64,000 nucleotides of DNA from Planotetraspora silvatica (GTDB taxonomy: Bacteria > Actinomycetota > Actinomycetes > Streptosporangiales > Streptosporangiaceae), in the NCBI RefSeq assembly GCF_016863315.1, contig NZ_BOOQ01000027.1, forward strand, positions 62,001-126,000, in the 5' to 3' direction. Positions within the stretch are counted from its first letter, which is position 1. Each line of letters starts with the position of its first letter. The notes under the pieces are model-generated. The model was given only the letters and a program-made list of their open reading frames with translations, was not told the DNA's origin and did no database searches. Positions 55,163 through 61,939 of this stretch are shown here, one piece after another. The position numbers were made by a program, and so were the translations under genes.

Positions 55163-55489
55163 TCAGGCCGCCACCTCGTCGCCAGGGGCGTCGAAGCGTG
55201 CGGGGGTAGCCGACTGCTGGGTGTGCAGTCGCTCGCAGTCGGCCAGGTAGCGCGCGGCAGCGTTGAAGATCTGCCGGGCGACGTCGAGATCTTTCGCGGT
55301 AACCGGACCGGCCCCAGTGGTCGAGACCGACACCCGCGCCTCGCTGGAGTCCAGGCCCAGGTACGGCCGACCGGTGTTCAGCACCGAGGCACTCACCCGA
55401 AGGTCGGGCGTGTGGAACGAGACGCCCAGGTGCGGAACCTCGCCCGGCTGGATCGATACCGTGACGTGGGTGTAGGGGGCGAGGGTCAT
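55163..55489 (-). CDS. Small AICE protein, paralogue of the upstream gene
   Basis: 108 residues; beta-rich first half and a helix VTAKDLDVARQIFNAAARYLADCERLH. Its ATG overlaps the upstream stop by one base (TGATG). The second half resembles that of the gene at 55489-55761 (VTAADVEFAQGLAREAASFA), so they are likely duplicates. No recognised function; often found between pra and the translocase in related elements. Confidence 0.7.
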   Translation of the reverse strand: MTLAPYTHVTVSIQPGEVPHLGVSFHTPDLRVSASVLNTGRPYLGLDSSEARVSVSTTGAGPVTAKDLDVARQIFNAAARYLADCERLHTQQSATPARFDAPGDEVAA

Positions 55490-55761
55490 CAGGCCGCCAC
55501 CCCGCGACCGTTCGGCAGTCCGTGAAAGGTCCGCTCGACCGACCGCGCGAACGAGGCCGCCTCGCGAGCCAGGCCTTGGGCGAACTCCACATCAGCCGCC
55601 GTCACCTCGTCGGCCGCGGACGTGGTCACCAGCACCTGCACCGAGCCGAAGCGCAGTTCCAGCACCGGCGTCCGCACCGGATAGCAATGGTTCTCCGCCA
55701 CCGCGCCGGAACCGCTGTTCAGGTTGATCACACTCGCCGGGCGAGCCTTGGCCCGGCCCAT
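55489..55761 (-). CDS. Small AICE protein
   Basis: 90 residues. VLELRFGSVQVLVTTSAADEVTAADVEFAQGLAREAA is shared in pattern with the next gene (55163-55489). Start ATG overlaps the Pra stop (TGATG). Function unknown; the three genes are translationally coupled. Confidence 0.7.
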   Translation of the reverse strand: MGRAKARPASVINLNSGSGAVAENHCYPVRTPVLELRFGSVQVLVTTSAADEVTAADVEFAQGLAREAASFARSVERTFHGLPNGRGVAA

Positions 55762-56177
55762 CACGCCGCATCCTTCGCAGCCGCAGCCGAACGGGACGCA
55801 CCCGAGCGGGGAGCGCGCATCTCGCGCACTCGGATCGAGTAGGCCAGCCGTCCCGACTGGTTGACGTACGGCGTGACGCTGACCCCGTCGAACTCGACCG
55901 GCGTGAACGGTAGCCCCGCCATCGGCGCCGGGGGAACCGGCTGGATCGGAGCCAGGATCTTCACCGCCACCGTCTTCTGAGCCGGCTTGAGCGTCGGGTC
56001 CGCGTCCATCACCGCGACCTGCCACACGAGTTCTCTCGTCTGCTTGTCGCGTGCCTGGACGAACCGCCCGTTGGTCGAGGCGTCGAAGTCCTTGACCTGC
56101 TCGACCTCCCCCACGACGTAACAGCCGTGCGGAAAGACCATGTCGAAGGTCACCGGTATCGGTCCCTGTAGTGCCAT
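55761..56177 (-). CDS. pra: Replication/excision activator Pra
   Basis: 138 residues. MALQGPIPVTFDMVFPHGCYVVGEVEQVKDFDAS, QARDKQTRELVWQVAVMD, FTPVEFDGVSVTPYVNQSGRLAYSIRVREMRAP are the conserved blocks of pSAM2-type Pra, which turns on replication, integration and excision genes. AGGAGG-rich leader before the ATG. A GTCTAGGGGG motif on this strand lies 24 bases upstream, so it is likely repressed until transfer. It is the first gene of the backbone operon. Confidence 0.88.
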   Translation of the reverse strand: MALQGPIPVTFDMVFPHGCYVVGEVEQVKDFDASTNGRFVQARDKQTRELVWQVAVMDADPTLKPAQKTVAVKILAPIQPVPPAPMAGLPFTPVEFDGVSVTPYVNQSGRLAYSIRVREMRAPRSGASRSAAAAKDAA

Positions 56178-56200
56178 AGCTGCTCCTCCCTTCTGTCGAC

Positions 56201-56297
56201 CCCCCTAGACGGGGTAAGTCGTGTGCCGTCGCCTTGATGGACTGTCTAGGGGGCTATGCAACAACGATAGTTAGGATCTGCCCAACTGTCTAGGGGG
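56201..56297. promoter_or_regulatory. Three GTCTAGGGGG operator-like sites between pra and the 56338 gene
   Basis: GTCTAGGGGG at 56201-56210 (minus strand), 56244-56253 and 56288-56297 (plus strand, 44 bases apart). They cover the divergent promoter region. The same word appears at 61054-61069 and 61861-61870 in front of other element genes, so they are probably sites for one element regulator. Confidence 0.6.
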
Positions 56298-56337
56298 GTA
56301 AACGCAGCCGTTGACGCGCCGGGCCGTGATCGGCAGC

Positions 56338-57039
56338 ATGACGTCAGTGATCAGTGACGTATGGCACAACAGCAAAGCTCAGCTGGACCCCGGGTCGGTT
56401 CTCTTTCAAAGCGACCGTCGCTTCCAGTTCTTCGCTTACGGCGTGAGCCACAGCCAACTGATGTTTCGTAGCACGCCTCTAGTCGTAGACCAGGACTCGA
56501 CCATCGATCTCGTCTTCAAGCCGGTCACTGCCCTGAAGATCAGAGACGTCTATCGGGGGTTGACCATACGTTGTGCGACGGAAGAAGAGTTCGGCCTGAT
56601 CAAGGCATTGTCCGGCGGTGACGTCGAGGGCGGCGAGCGGATCTTCATCCTGGAAAGCGACGGGGTGACCGACTACGTGATCAGTCTGGCTGTTGGCTGG
56701 CGGGAGGACGTTCTCCGTCGTACGAGACAGAGTCTGTTCGCGTACGTGTCAGAGGACATGCCCCGGTGGCCTACCCAGCCGCTGGACGGATTCCATATGC
56801 AACTCAACGTCGCCTCCGTGCGGGACCTCATCGACGCGATGAACGCCGACGACCAGCAGGTCCGTCGGGAGCGGTACCGAACCGTCTATGTGGTCATGAC
56901 CCGTGTCGATCGCCGAGGTGTACCGGATATCAGCGGCGCCGGCGTTTTCCTCACCGAAGCCGACGCCGAGGACGCCTTGGCCTACATCGCTCCCAAGGTT
57001 GTCGACTGCTGGATCGAGCCCCTGCCGATCGCCATCTGA
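56338..57039 (+). CDS. AICE cargo protein, unknown function
   Basis: 233 residues, no signal peptide, no membrane helix. Central strand-rich parts (FQFFAYGVSHSQLMF, TIDLVFKPVTALKI, ERIFILESDGVTDYVISLAVG) and a C-terminal domain with VYVVMTRVDRRGVPDISGAG. I do not recognise a family. ATG chosen as first ATG in the frame; no good ribosome site (TTG at 56311 or GTG at 56326 are alternatives). Its promoter region has two GTCTAGGGGG sites. A 34-bp duplication starts in its last codons. Confidence 0.6.
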   Translation: MTSVISDVWHNSKAQLDPGSVLFQSDRRFQFFAYGVSHSQLMFRSTPLVVDQDSTIDLVFKPVTALKIRDVYRGLTIRCATEEEFGLIKALSGGDVEGGERIFILESDGVTDYVISLAVGWREDVLRRTRQSLFAYVSEDMPRWPTQPLDGFHMQLNVASVRDLIDAMNADDQQVRRERYRTVYVVMTRVDRRGVPDISGAGVFLTEADAEDALAYIAPKVVDCWIEPLPIAI

Positions 57040-57095
57040 GTCCAACGCTGAGGGAAGGGCCATCGCCATCTGAGTCCAACGCTGAGGGAAGGGCC
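57028..57095. repeat. 34-bp exact tandem duplication over a stop codon
   Basis: The unit ATCGCCATCTGAGTCCAACG... occurs at 57028-57061 and 57062-57095 without a mismatch. It contains the TGA stop of the upstream gene. Confidence 0.9.
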
Positions 57096-57161
57096 ATCTC
57101 CAAGGATGACCGACCCCAAGATCCCGGTACGTGCAGCGCATCTCTGGAGGGAAGGACGGCC

Positions 57162-57488
57162 ATGCCCATGTCGAACCATCTGCCGCACTATTTGCCGGCG
57201 TGGCAGGGAGTTGACCAGATCGCTCAAGGTCTGGATGTGGACGCACTCAGGGCAACAGCAAGAGAGCTTGTTGACCTGGTGCTCACTGAAGACGATGTCT
57301 ACCTGGATGCGCTTCCGGACACCGTGGAAACCAGCCTGGTCACTCCACTTGGGATCTTGGCCTCTGTGCTTGAGGGACCTAGCACCTTCGTGGAACTCGT
57401 GGTGGCTGCCCGCTTAGTAAGAAAAAGCGCGCCTATTGCGCAGTGTCCCCCGGAGTTGGTTGCTCTGATTCGTCAGTTACCGGAATGA
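57162..57488 (+). CDS. Small AICE cargo protein, unknown function
   Basis: 108 residues, helix-rich, no signal peptide. GGAGGGAAGGA precedes the ATG. Segments ALRATARELVDLVLTEDDVYL and LGILASVLEGPSTFVELVVAARL give no known family. Located 123 bp after the 56338 gene and possibly in one transcript with it. Its stop overlaps an ATG of a further frame (57485) by ATGA. Confidence 0.55.
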   Translation: MPMSNHLPHYLPAWQGVDQIAQGLDVDALRATARELVDLVLTEDDVYLDALPDTVETSLVTPLGILASVLEGPSTFVELVVAARLVRKSAPIAQCPPELVALIRQLPE

Positions 57489-57799
57489 TCTCGGACATCG
57501 AGTCCACTACTCAAAGCCGGGCTAGGGTTACGACGGAGGCGTTCTGCCATCTGGTGCGCGGAATGCGTGCCAACATCGAGCACGATCAATCGTGGTCTCT
57601 GGATCATCTCAAGAACGTTTATTGGGGGCCTCGTGCTCGTGAGCAGAGACCTGGTGCGGCTATACCAACAAGGATCCTTCTTCAGGTGTCCGGAAGGTTG
57701 AGTTTCTCGTCGGATCCCAGAACGGGACGTTCAAGGATTCCATCTTCGCCAATAGGTCATCTACTCCGTGACTGCGCGCATAGTCGAGCTCGTCACTGA
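57485..57799 (+). CDS. Possible coupled short ORF, antisense to the SUFU-like gene at its 3' end
   Basis: 104 codons from an ATG that overlaps the previous stop (ATGA). The first ~58 codons lie in otherwise empty DNA (ISDIESTTQSRARVTTEAF, WSLDHLKNVYWGP) and may be the start of a real, perhaps truncated gene; the remainder overlaps the SUFU-like CDS on the other strand, with low-complexity sequence typical of a shadow. Doubtful. Confidence 0.25.
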   Translation: MISDIESTTQSRARVTTEAFCHLVRGMRANIEHDQSWSLDHLKNVYWGPRAREQRPGAAIPTRILLQVSGRLSFSSDPRTGRSRIPSSPIGHLLRDCAHSRARH

Positions 57800-58376
57800 A
57801 GACCGGGATAACCATGAGAAACTCGACATGTCGACCATCCTCAAGAACGACGGGAGCAGGATGGCCGTCGAGCGGCGATAGGATCACGAATCCGCCGAAT
57901 CCATGCCCGTCAACCAGGCCTTGAAGTGCCCTGTATGTATGACCAGTAGACAAAACCTCGCCCGTCATTTGCGTATAGGCTCCCAGCCATGCCAAGCGGC
58001 TAGCAATATCATCGAATTCGGGGATCAGTCCAACGAAGAACTCCTGCCGATGGTTCGCGCTAAATCCTGGAATTGGATAATCGCTCGCGCCGACGGTTGC
58101 ATAAATGTTCACCCCCTGCGTGTTGGCGCTAGTATTCCACTTTAGTACGCCGATAGAGATGTCTTCTGTATAGAATTCGGCCTCGCGGTCCGAAGTGCCC
58201 CACTCTATTTTGTAGTGCGACCTAACGTCATTTCGGCTAGTCGCGAGTTTCCTGCCAAAACGCCGGATATGCTTAAAGATCAAATTTTTTCTTCCCTTTC
58301 GAGGAACTCCGAGGGCGGATCTCAAGTATGGAAATAGGCTGAAGTGGCGTCGTCGTAGGTCTTGCTGCGGGGCCAT
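57660..58376 (-). CDS. Suppressor-of-fused (SUFU) domain protein
   Basis: 238 residues. SUFU blocks: EFYTEDISIGVLKWNTS, GVNIYATVGASDYPIPG, HRQEFFVGLIPEFDDIASRLAWLGAY, LSTGHTYRALQGLVDGHGFGGFVILSP and VEFLMVIPVFSDELDYARSHGVDDLLAKM. In bacteria such proteins are often immunity proteins for contact-dependent or polymorphic toxins. Lower GC than the backbone. The first ~15 codons (MAPQQDLRRRHF) come from a shifted frame of a duplicated PP2C gene end, so the native start may be downstream. Confidence 0.78.
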   Translation of the reverse strand: MAPQQDLRRRHFSLFPYLRSALGVPRKGRKNLIFKHIRRFGRKLATSRNDVRSHYKIEWGTSDREAEFYTEDISIGVLKWNTSANTQGVNIYATVGASDYPIPGFSANHRQEFFVGLIPEFDDIASRLAWLGAYTQMTGEVLSTGHTYRALQGLVDGHGFGGFVILSPLDGHPAPVVLEDGRHVEFLMVIPVFSDELDYARSHGVDDLLAKMESLNVPFWDPTRNSTFRTPEEGSLLV

Positions 58377-58438
58377 CGTTGGCCGTACAGGTCTGACCGT
58401 TCTGTTTCGCGGACCTGGCGGATTAGTTCTGCTGGTAC
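58322..58438 (-). pseudogene. Duplicated 3' end of the PP2C gene
   Basis: Minus-strand frame reads PAELIRQVRETERSD, LYGQRWPRSKTYDDATSAYFHT and stop, against PAELIRQVRVAEQSD, PYGQGWPRSKTHDDATAAYCQA and stop in the gene at 59362-60180. The offset between the copies is 1040 bp with no indel, over about 128 bp. No start or upstream domain, so it is a gene fragment. Confidence 0.85.
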
Positions 58439-59328
58439 GGGTCGAATGGATCTGTGGAGTCCTCGGCGAGCCCTGCGGTGATCAACGTCCGCATGAACTC
58501 GTCGAGATTGGCGGCTACCAGTCCGAAGCCTGCAACGTCGGCATCGTAGATGCCGTTCTGGATTGCACTGTTCGGTAGCGCCAGGATCGGCCGGCCATCA
58601 GGTAGGGGTGCCGCGTAGAGCATGCCGCCACCGTTCGCAGCGATGATCATCACCTCCTGAGTTGTGGTGCCATGGCGGATGAACCTCGGTTCTCGGGAGT
58701 TGTGCAGCTCGGCGATCCAGTTTGGAGGTCCGATGAAGTAGCCGTTCCACAGGTCCGGGAGACTCACTTCTGCGATGGCGCCGAAGAAGGCTGAGATGTC
58801 AGCTGGGAGAGGAGCTCCTAGCTCCTGCGACAAGGCGCGGAGCTCTTCGTCTCCATCGGCCAGCACCGTCGTGTTGGTGCCGGGCGGGTAGCCGTACTTG
58901 CTCTCGAAGTCCGCAAGGAGGGCGCGCACGACGTTGTCGAGTTGCTCGATGATGTGATCGACATCCATGTCATGCCTTCGCTGCTTGGGGTCCCTCGTTG
59001 AAGAGGACAGACCCGAGCGCTGGTCAATTTCGTCTGAACCGATCGCCTCATACGAGGCCATGAGCGTTTCGTGTTGGTGTAGGGCGTCATTTCGTGCCGC
59101 GCTGAGGAGGACTGCATCCCTGGCCTCGGCGAGGGTGCCCTGTTTGGGACGCATGAGTTCGAGGGTGACGAGGATGGCCTCGAGCGTGGAGGTGCCGCGG
59201 TCGCGCAGGAGCCGCTGGATGGACTCCATATCTCCGTTGCGTCTCAGGAGCGACCGGCATTCTTCAAAGACAGCGGTCAGAAGTCCAAGGCGTTCCGGAG
59301 TTAGTCCGCGAACGTGCTCGAACACCAA
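58423..59328 (-). CDS. Two-part protein ending in a SUKH (SMI1/KNR4) immunity-like domain
   Basis: 301 residues from TTG with GGAAGG about 8 bases upstream. Residues 1-118 are helical (FEECRSLLRRNG, LVTLELMRPKQGTLAEARDAVLL), unrecognised. Residues about 121-301 resemble SUKH/SMI1-KNR4 proteins: LPADISAFFGAIAEVSLPDLWNGYFIG, VMIIAANGGGMLYAAPLPDGRP, VAANLDEFMRTLI. SUKH proteins are frequently toxin immunity proteins. An internal ATG at 58968 has GAAGG six bases upstream, so the SUKH part may also, or only, be made as a separate 181-residue protein. Confidence 0.65.
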   Translation of the reverse strand: MVFEHVRGLTPERLGLLTAVFEECRSLLRRNGDMESIQRLLRDRGTSTLEAILVTLELMRPKQGTLAEARDAVLLSAARNDALHQHETLMASYEAIGSDEIDQRSGLSSSTRDPKQRRHDMDVDHIIEQLDNVVRALLADFESKYGYPPGTNTTVLADGDEELRALSQELGAPLPADISAFFGAIAEVSLPDLWNGYFIGPPNWIAELHNSREPRFIRHGTTTQEVMIIAANGGGMLYAAPLPDGRPILALPNSAIQNGIYDADVAGFGLVAANLDEFMRTLITAGLAEDSTDPFDPYQQN

Positions 59329-59361
59329 TGTCTCACCCTTCCGTAGAGACCAGGGCAGATC

Positions 59362-60180
59362 TCAGGCTTGGCAGTAGGCCGCAGTTGCGTCGTCGTGGGT
59401 CTTGCTGCGGGGCCAACCTTGGCCGTAGGGGTCCGACTGTTCGGCTACCCGGACTTGGCGGATTAGTTCCGCTGGTCCGTGCTCTGCGAGGGTGTCGAGG
59501 AGCCCGCGCCAGGTGGTGAGGTGGTAGCGGTCGACGGCGTCGGATGCCCCATCCGTCAGTAGCGCCACTGCACGAACAGAGCCAGCGGGCACTGTGCCGG
59601 TGAGGGCTTGGTCGGCGGCGAGGGGATCGGTGGAGGCAACCCAGAATCCGCCGTCGCGGTTCCGGTAGTCGGCCAAGCCTTCCACGTACACCCGTAGCGC
59701 TTCGGCGTGCTCCGGCGTGTTTCCGGGTAGGGCGTCGAGCCGGGTACGGCGAGGTGCAGCGACTTGGTCTAGCCGGTCGTCGCGGACCACTATTGGCTCT
59801 GTCGTGCTGGTGTCGAGGATGAGCGTGGAGTCGCCGAGGACGAGCCAGTCGAGCTGGTCGCCGGCCTGGCGGAGCAGGACGACGGTGGCGGAGGGGGAGC
59901 CGCCGTGGGACAGGTCGCAGGTGAAGTCGTGCAACGAGGTCACGTGTTTGATGCCCTTGGCGAGGAGTTCGGCCAGGGGGCCGGCGCTTTGGGTCATCTC
60001 GGCGAGCAGGGTGGAGCCGAGAGCGTGGGAATACCAGCGCACGCTGTGCGAGCAGTCCGATTCGATCCCGGCCGGGATGCTGGCGCCGTCGAGGAGGACG
60101 ACCGCGTCCGGGGTGGCGCCGATGAAGTCCTCATTGGGCCGACCGGGGAAGGCGGGTTCGCTCGCGAAGGTGACGTGCAC
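59362..60180 (-). CDS. PP2C-family protein phosphatase
   Basis: 272 residues. PP2C metal motifs: NEDFIGATPDAVVLLDGAS (motif with first Asp), HGGSPSATVVLLR, WLVLGDSTLIL, ALLTDGASDAVD and a C-terminal KTHDDATAAYC (final Asp). Family members dephosphorylate Ser/Thr, so it may work against a Hanks-type kinase or anti-sigma partner switch. Starts GTG, 3 bp after the HTH gene stop, so it is co-transcribed with it. Its last ~40 codons are copied at 58322. Confidence 0.78.
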   Translation of the reverse strand: MHVTFASEPAFPGRPNEDFIGATPDAVVLLDGASIPAGIESDCSHSVRWYSHALGSTLLAEMTQSAGPLAELLAKGIKHVTSLHDFTCDLSHGGSPSATVVLLRQAGDQLDWLVLGDSTLILDTSTTEPIVVRDDRLDQVAAPRRTRLDALPGNTPEHAEALRVYVEGLADYRNRDGGFWVASTDPLAADQALTGTVPAGSVRAVALLTDGASDAVDRYHLTTWRGLLDTLAEHGPAELIRQVRVAEQSDPYGQGWPRSKTHDDATAAYCQA

Positions 60181-60183
60181 GGG

Positions 60184-61026
60184 TCAGCTCTGTTCGTGCC
60201 GGTAGAGCGGGCTGGCCAGTTCCGCCCGCACGGGTTCCCCGGTCGTCGGGTCGTATTCGACGTCGACCACGCAGGAGAACCGCTTGTCGTCGACCTGTCC
60301 CCAAAGGGTGGCGATTTCGTTGGTGAGGAAGTGGACGACGCCGAGTGAGCCGTTGGGGCGGATACCGGCGATGGCGAGGAACGACCCGTTACCGTCCGGG
60401 CGTGGGAGCCGGCCGAGGAATGCCGAGTCGGTGGGCTGCTGCGGGTCTGCCTGGGTGCCGGAGCGGAACACCTGCTTGGTGCGGGTGTCGATGAGCATCC
60501 AGCCCTTGTCATCGCGATCCCAGCGGATGACCGGATCGGTGTCGTAGGCCGCGCGCATGGCGTCGGACATGCGGGGGCCGCAGATGACGAGCAGGCCGTC
60601 CTGGTTGAGATCGATCTGGCCGTCAACGGTGACGTTGTCAGTGGCGACGTTCAGGCCGAAGCCGCGGGCAAGGTCTTCCAGCCGCTTGCCGGAGCGCATG
60701 TCGTCCAAAGCGACCATGGAACGGCCAGTTTCGGCGTCGTGCCGCAGCGGGGTGACGACGGTGACCATCCCAGTGCCGAGGAACGCGCCCTCGGGGGCGG
60801 GGCCGGTGTGGCGGATCTGGTGGATGCGGCCGCGGGACAGGCCGGCCTTTTCTGCGATCTGCGCGTAGGACATTCCCTGCGCGTGGAGTTCCTGGATCAC
60901 GCGGCGGCGGAGCCGGGCCAGTTCGGTGACTTCCTGCTGTGCGGCGTTGAGTCGTTCGGTGGCGACCCGGAGTAGCCGGTAAGGGTCATCGATCGCGGCG
61001 ATGCGGTCCAGGTCGGTCGGTGGCAC
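60184..61026 (-). CDS. Sigma-like helix-turn-helix regulator
   Basis: 280 residues. HTH QELHAQGMSYAQIAEKAGLSRGRIHQIRHTG (about 43-72) near the N-terminus, like sigma region 4 or a phage-type regulator; the C-terminal part (about 80-280) is beta-rich with unknown function, WDRDDKGWMLIDTRTKQVF. GTG start with AGGAGG 4-5 bases upstream. Its promoter holds the inverted repeat GTCTAGG-CC-CCTAGAC at 61054-61069. First gene of a unit with the PP2C gene. Confidence 0.75.
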   Translation of the reverse strand: MPPTDLDRIAAIDDPYRLLRVATERLNAAQQEVTELARLRRRVIQELHAQGMSYAQIAEKAGLSRGRIHQIRHTGPAPEGAFLGTGMVTVVTPLRHDAETGRSMVALDDMRSGKRLEDLARGFGLNVATDNVTVDGQIDLNQDGLLVICGPRMSDAMRAAYDTDPVIRWDRDDKGWMLIDTRTKQVFRSGTQADPQQPTDSAFLGRLPRPDGNGSFLAIAGIRPNGSLGVVHFLTNEIATLWGQVDDKRFSCVVDVEYDPTTGEPVRAELASPLYRHEQS

Positions 61027-61053
61027 GTTTCCTCCTTGGCGGTGCTCGACCGA

Positions 61054-61069
61054 GTCTAGGCCCCTAGAC
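61054..61069. promoter_or_regulatory. Inverted repeat GTCTAGG-CC-CCTAGAC before the HTH gene
   Basis: Two 7-bp arms on a 2-base spacer, 28 bases upstream of the GTG. Same half-site as the operators at 56201-56297 and 61861; likely autoregulation. Confidence 0.6.
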
Positions 61070-61172
61070 GAAATGCCGTCCATCCCCCTTGACAGTACGG
61101 TTTTGAGGGGTTTGCCGCTTTTTGGGTCCACGGCTCGGATCGCGGAACGCCGGTTCGGTACGCCTCGCGGAC

Positions 61173-61445
61173 TCATCGTGCCATCCCGACAAGGATGGTC
61201 GCCCACAGTTCTCGGACCTGCCGGATCGGCATGCGCTGCGTCTCGGTGACCGTGACCGCGTCGCCTTGGACGGTGCGGCGGATGAAGCCGAGTCCGCCCG
61301 ACTCGCACAGCTCGTAGATCAGGGCCTTGCAGTCACACGTCCACGCCACCACCCGGCATCGGACATCGCCCCGCGGATCAAGCCAGGCCAGCCGGTGGTA
61401 TCCCGACTGAGGCACCGGCACGTGAGGAGCCAGGCAGTCGCTCAC
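61173..61445 (-). CDS. Small AICE protein, Cys-containing, unknown function
   Basis: 90 residues; CDCKALIYELCESGGLGFI contains three Cys. GTG start overlaps the upstream stop (GTGA), so translation is coupled to the anti-sigma-like gene. It lies about 100 bp upstream of the HTH gene operator. No recognised family. Confidence 0.6.
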   Translation of the reverse strand: MSDCLAPHVPVPQSGYHRLAWLDPRGDVRCRVVAWTCDCKALIYELCESGGLGFIRRTVQGDAVTVTETQRMPIRQVRELWATILVGMAR

Positions 61446-61846
61446 TCCGAGGCGACCAGCGCCGGCACCGTGGACAGGACAGCCCAGACGGTACGGCCAT
61501 GCTCGTCCCCGCACACGCCCCACTGCGCCGCCAGGGCGGAGACCAGCATCAGGCCCCGTCCGCCTTCATCGTCAGAGCCTGCTGAGAGTTGCGGAGAGTG
61601 CGGGCCACCCTCGTCCAGGACGCCGAGCCATAGCCCGTTGGAGACTACCCGGATGGTCACCATGAACCGGCCTCCGAATCGGCCGCTTGCCGAGTGCCGT
61701 ACGGCGTTGGTGGCCAGTTCGCTCACGATGAGTTCGGCCGCCTCCAGGCACGGCCAGTCGCGCAGGAAGGCGGTGACGAACCGGCGGGCTTCGGTCACCG
61801 AAGCGGGGGAGCCGAGGAAGAAGCGGGACATGCGCCAGGCCAGCAT
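61442..61846 (-). CDS. Anti-sigma-factor-like ATP-binding protein (HATPase)
   Basis: 134 residues. GHKL fold: N box in ELIVSELATNAVRHSASG, G1 in LGVLDEGG, G2 in GGRGLMLVSALA. Resembles RsbW/SpoIIAB-type kinase proteins that bind sigma or anti-anti-sigma factors. GGAGC six bases before the ATG. A GTCTAGGGGG site lies 15 bases upstream of the start. Confidence 0.85.
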   Translation of the reverse strand: MLAWRMSRFFLGSPASVTEARRFVTAFLRDWPCLEAAELIVSELATNAVRHSASGRFGGRFMVTIRVVSNGLWLGVLDEGGPHSPQLSAGSDDEGGRGLMLVSALAAQWGVCGDEHGRTVWAVLSTVPALVASE

Positions 61847-61860
61847 GGGGAAGCTCCGAT

Positions 61861-61870
61861 GTCTAGGGGG
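61861..61870. promoter_or_regulatory. GTCTAGGGGG site before the anti-sigma-like gene
   Basis: One copy of the element-wide word, overlapping where this minus-strand transcript should begin. Confidence 0.6.
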
Positions 61871-61939
61871 CTATACATCCACATGCTCAGCGTATGAGTC
61901 ACCTTAGAAGGCGCTCAAGCTATTCCACGTATAAATGCG

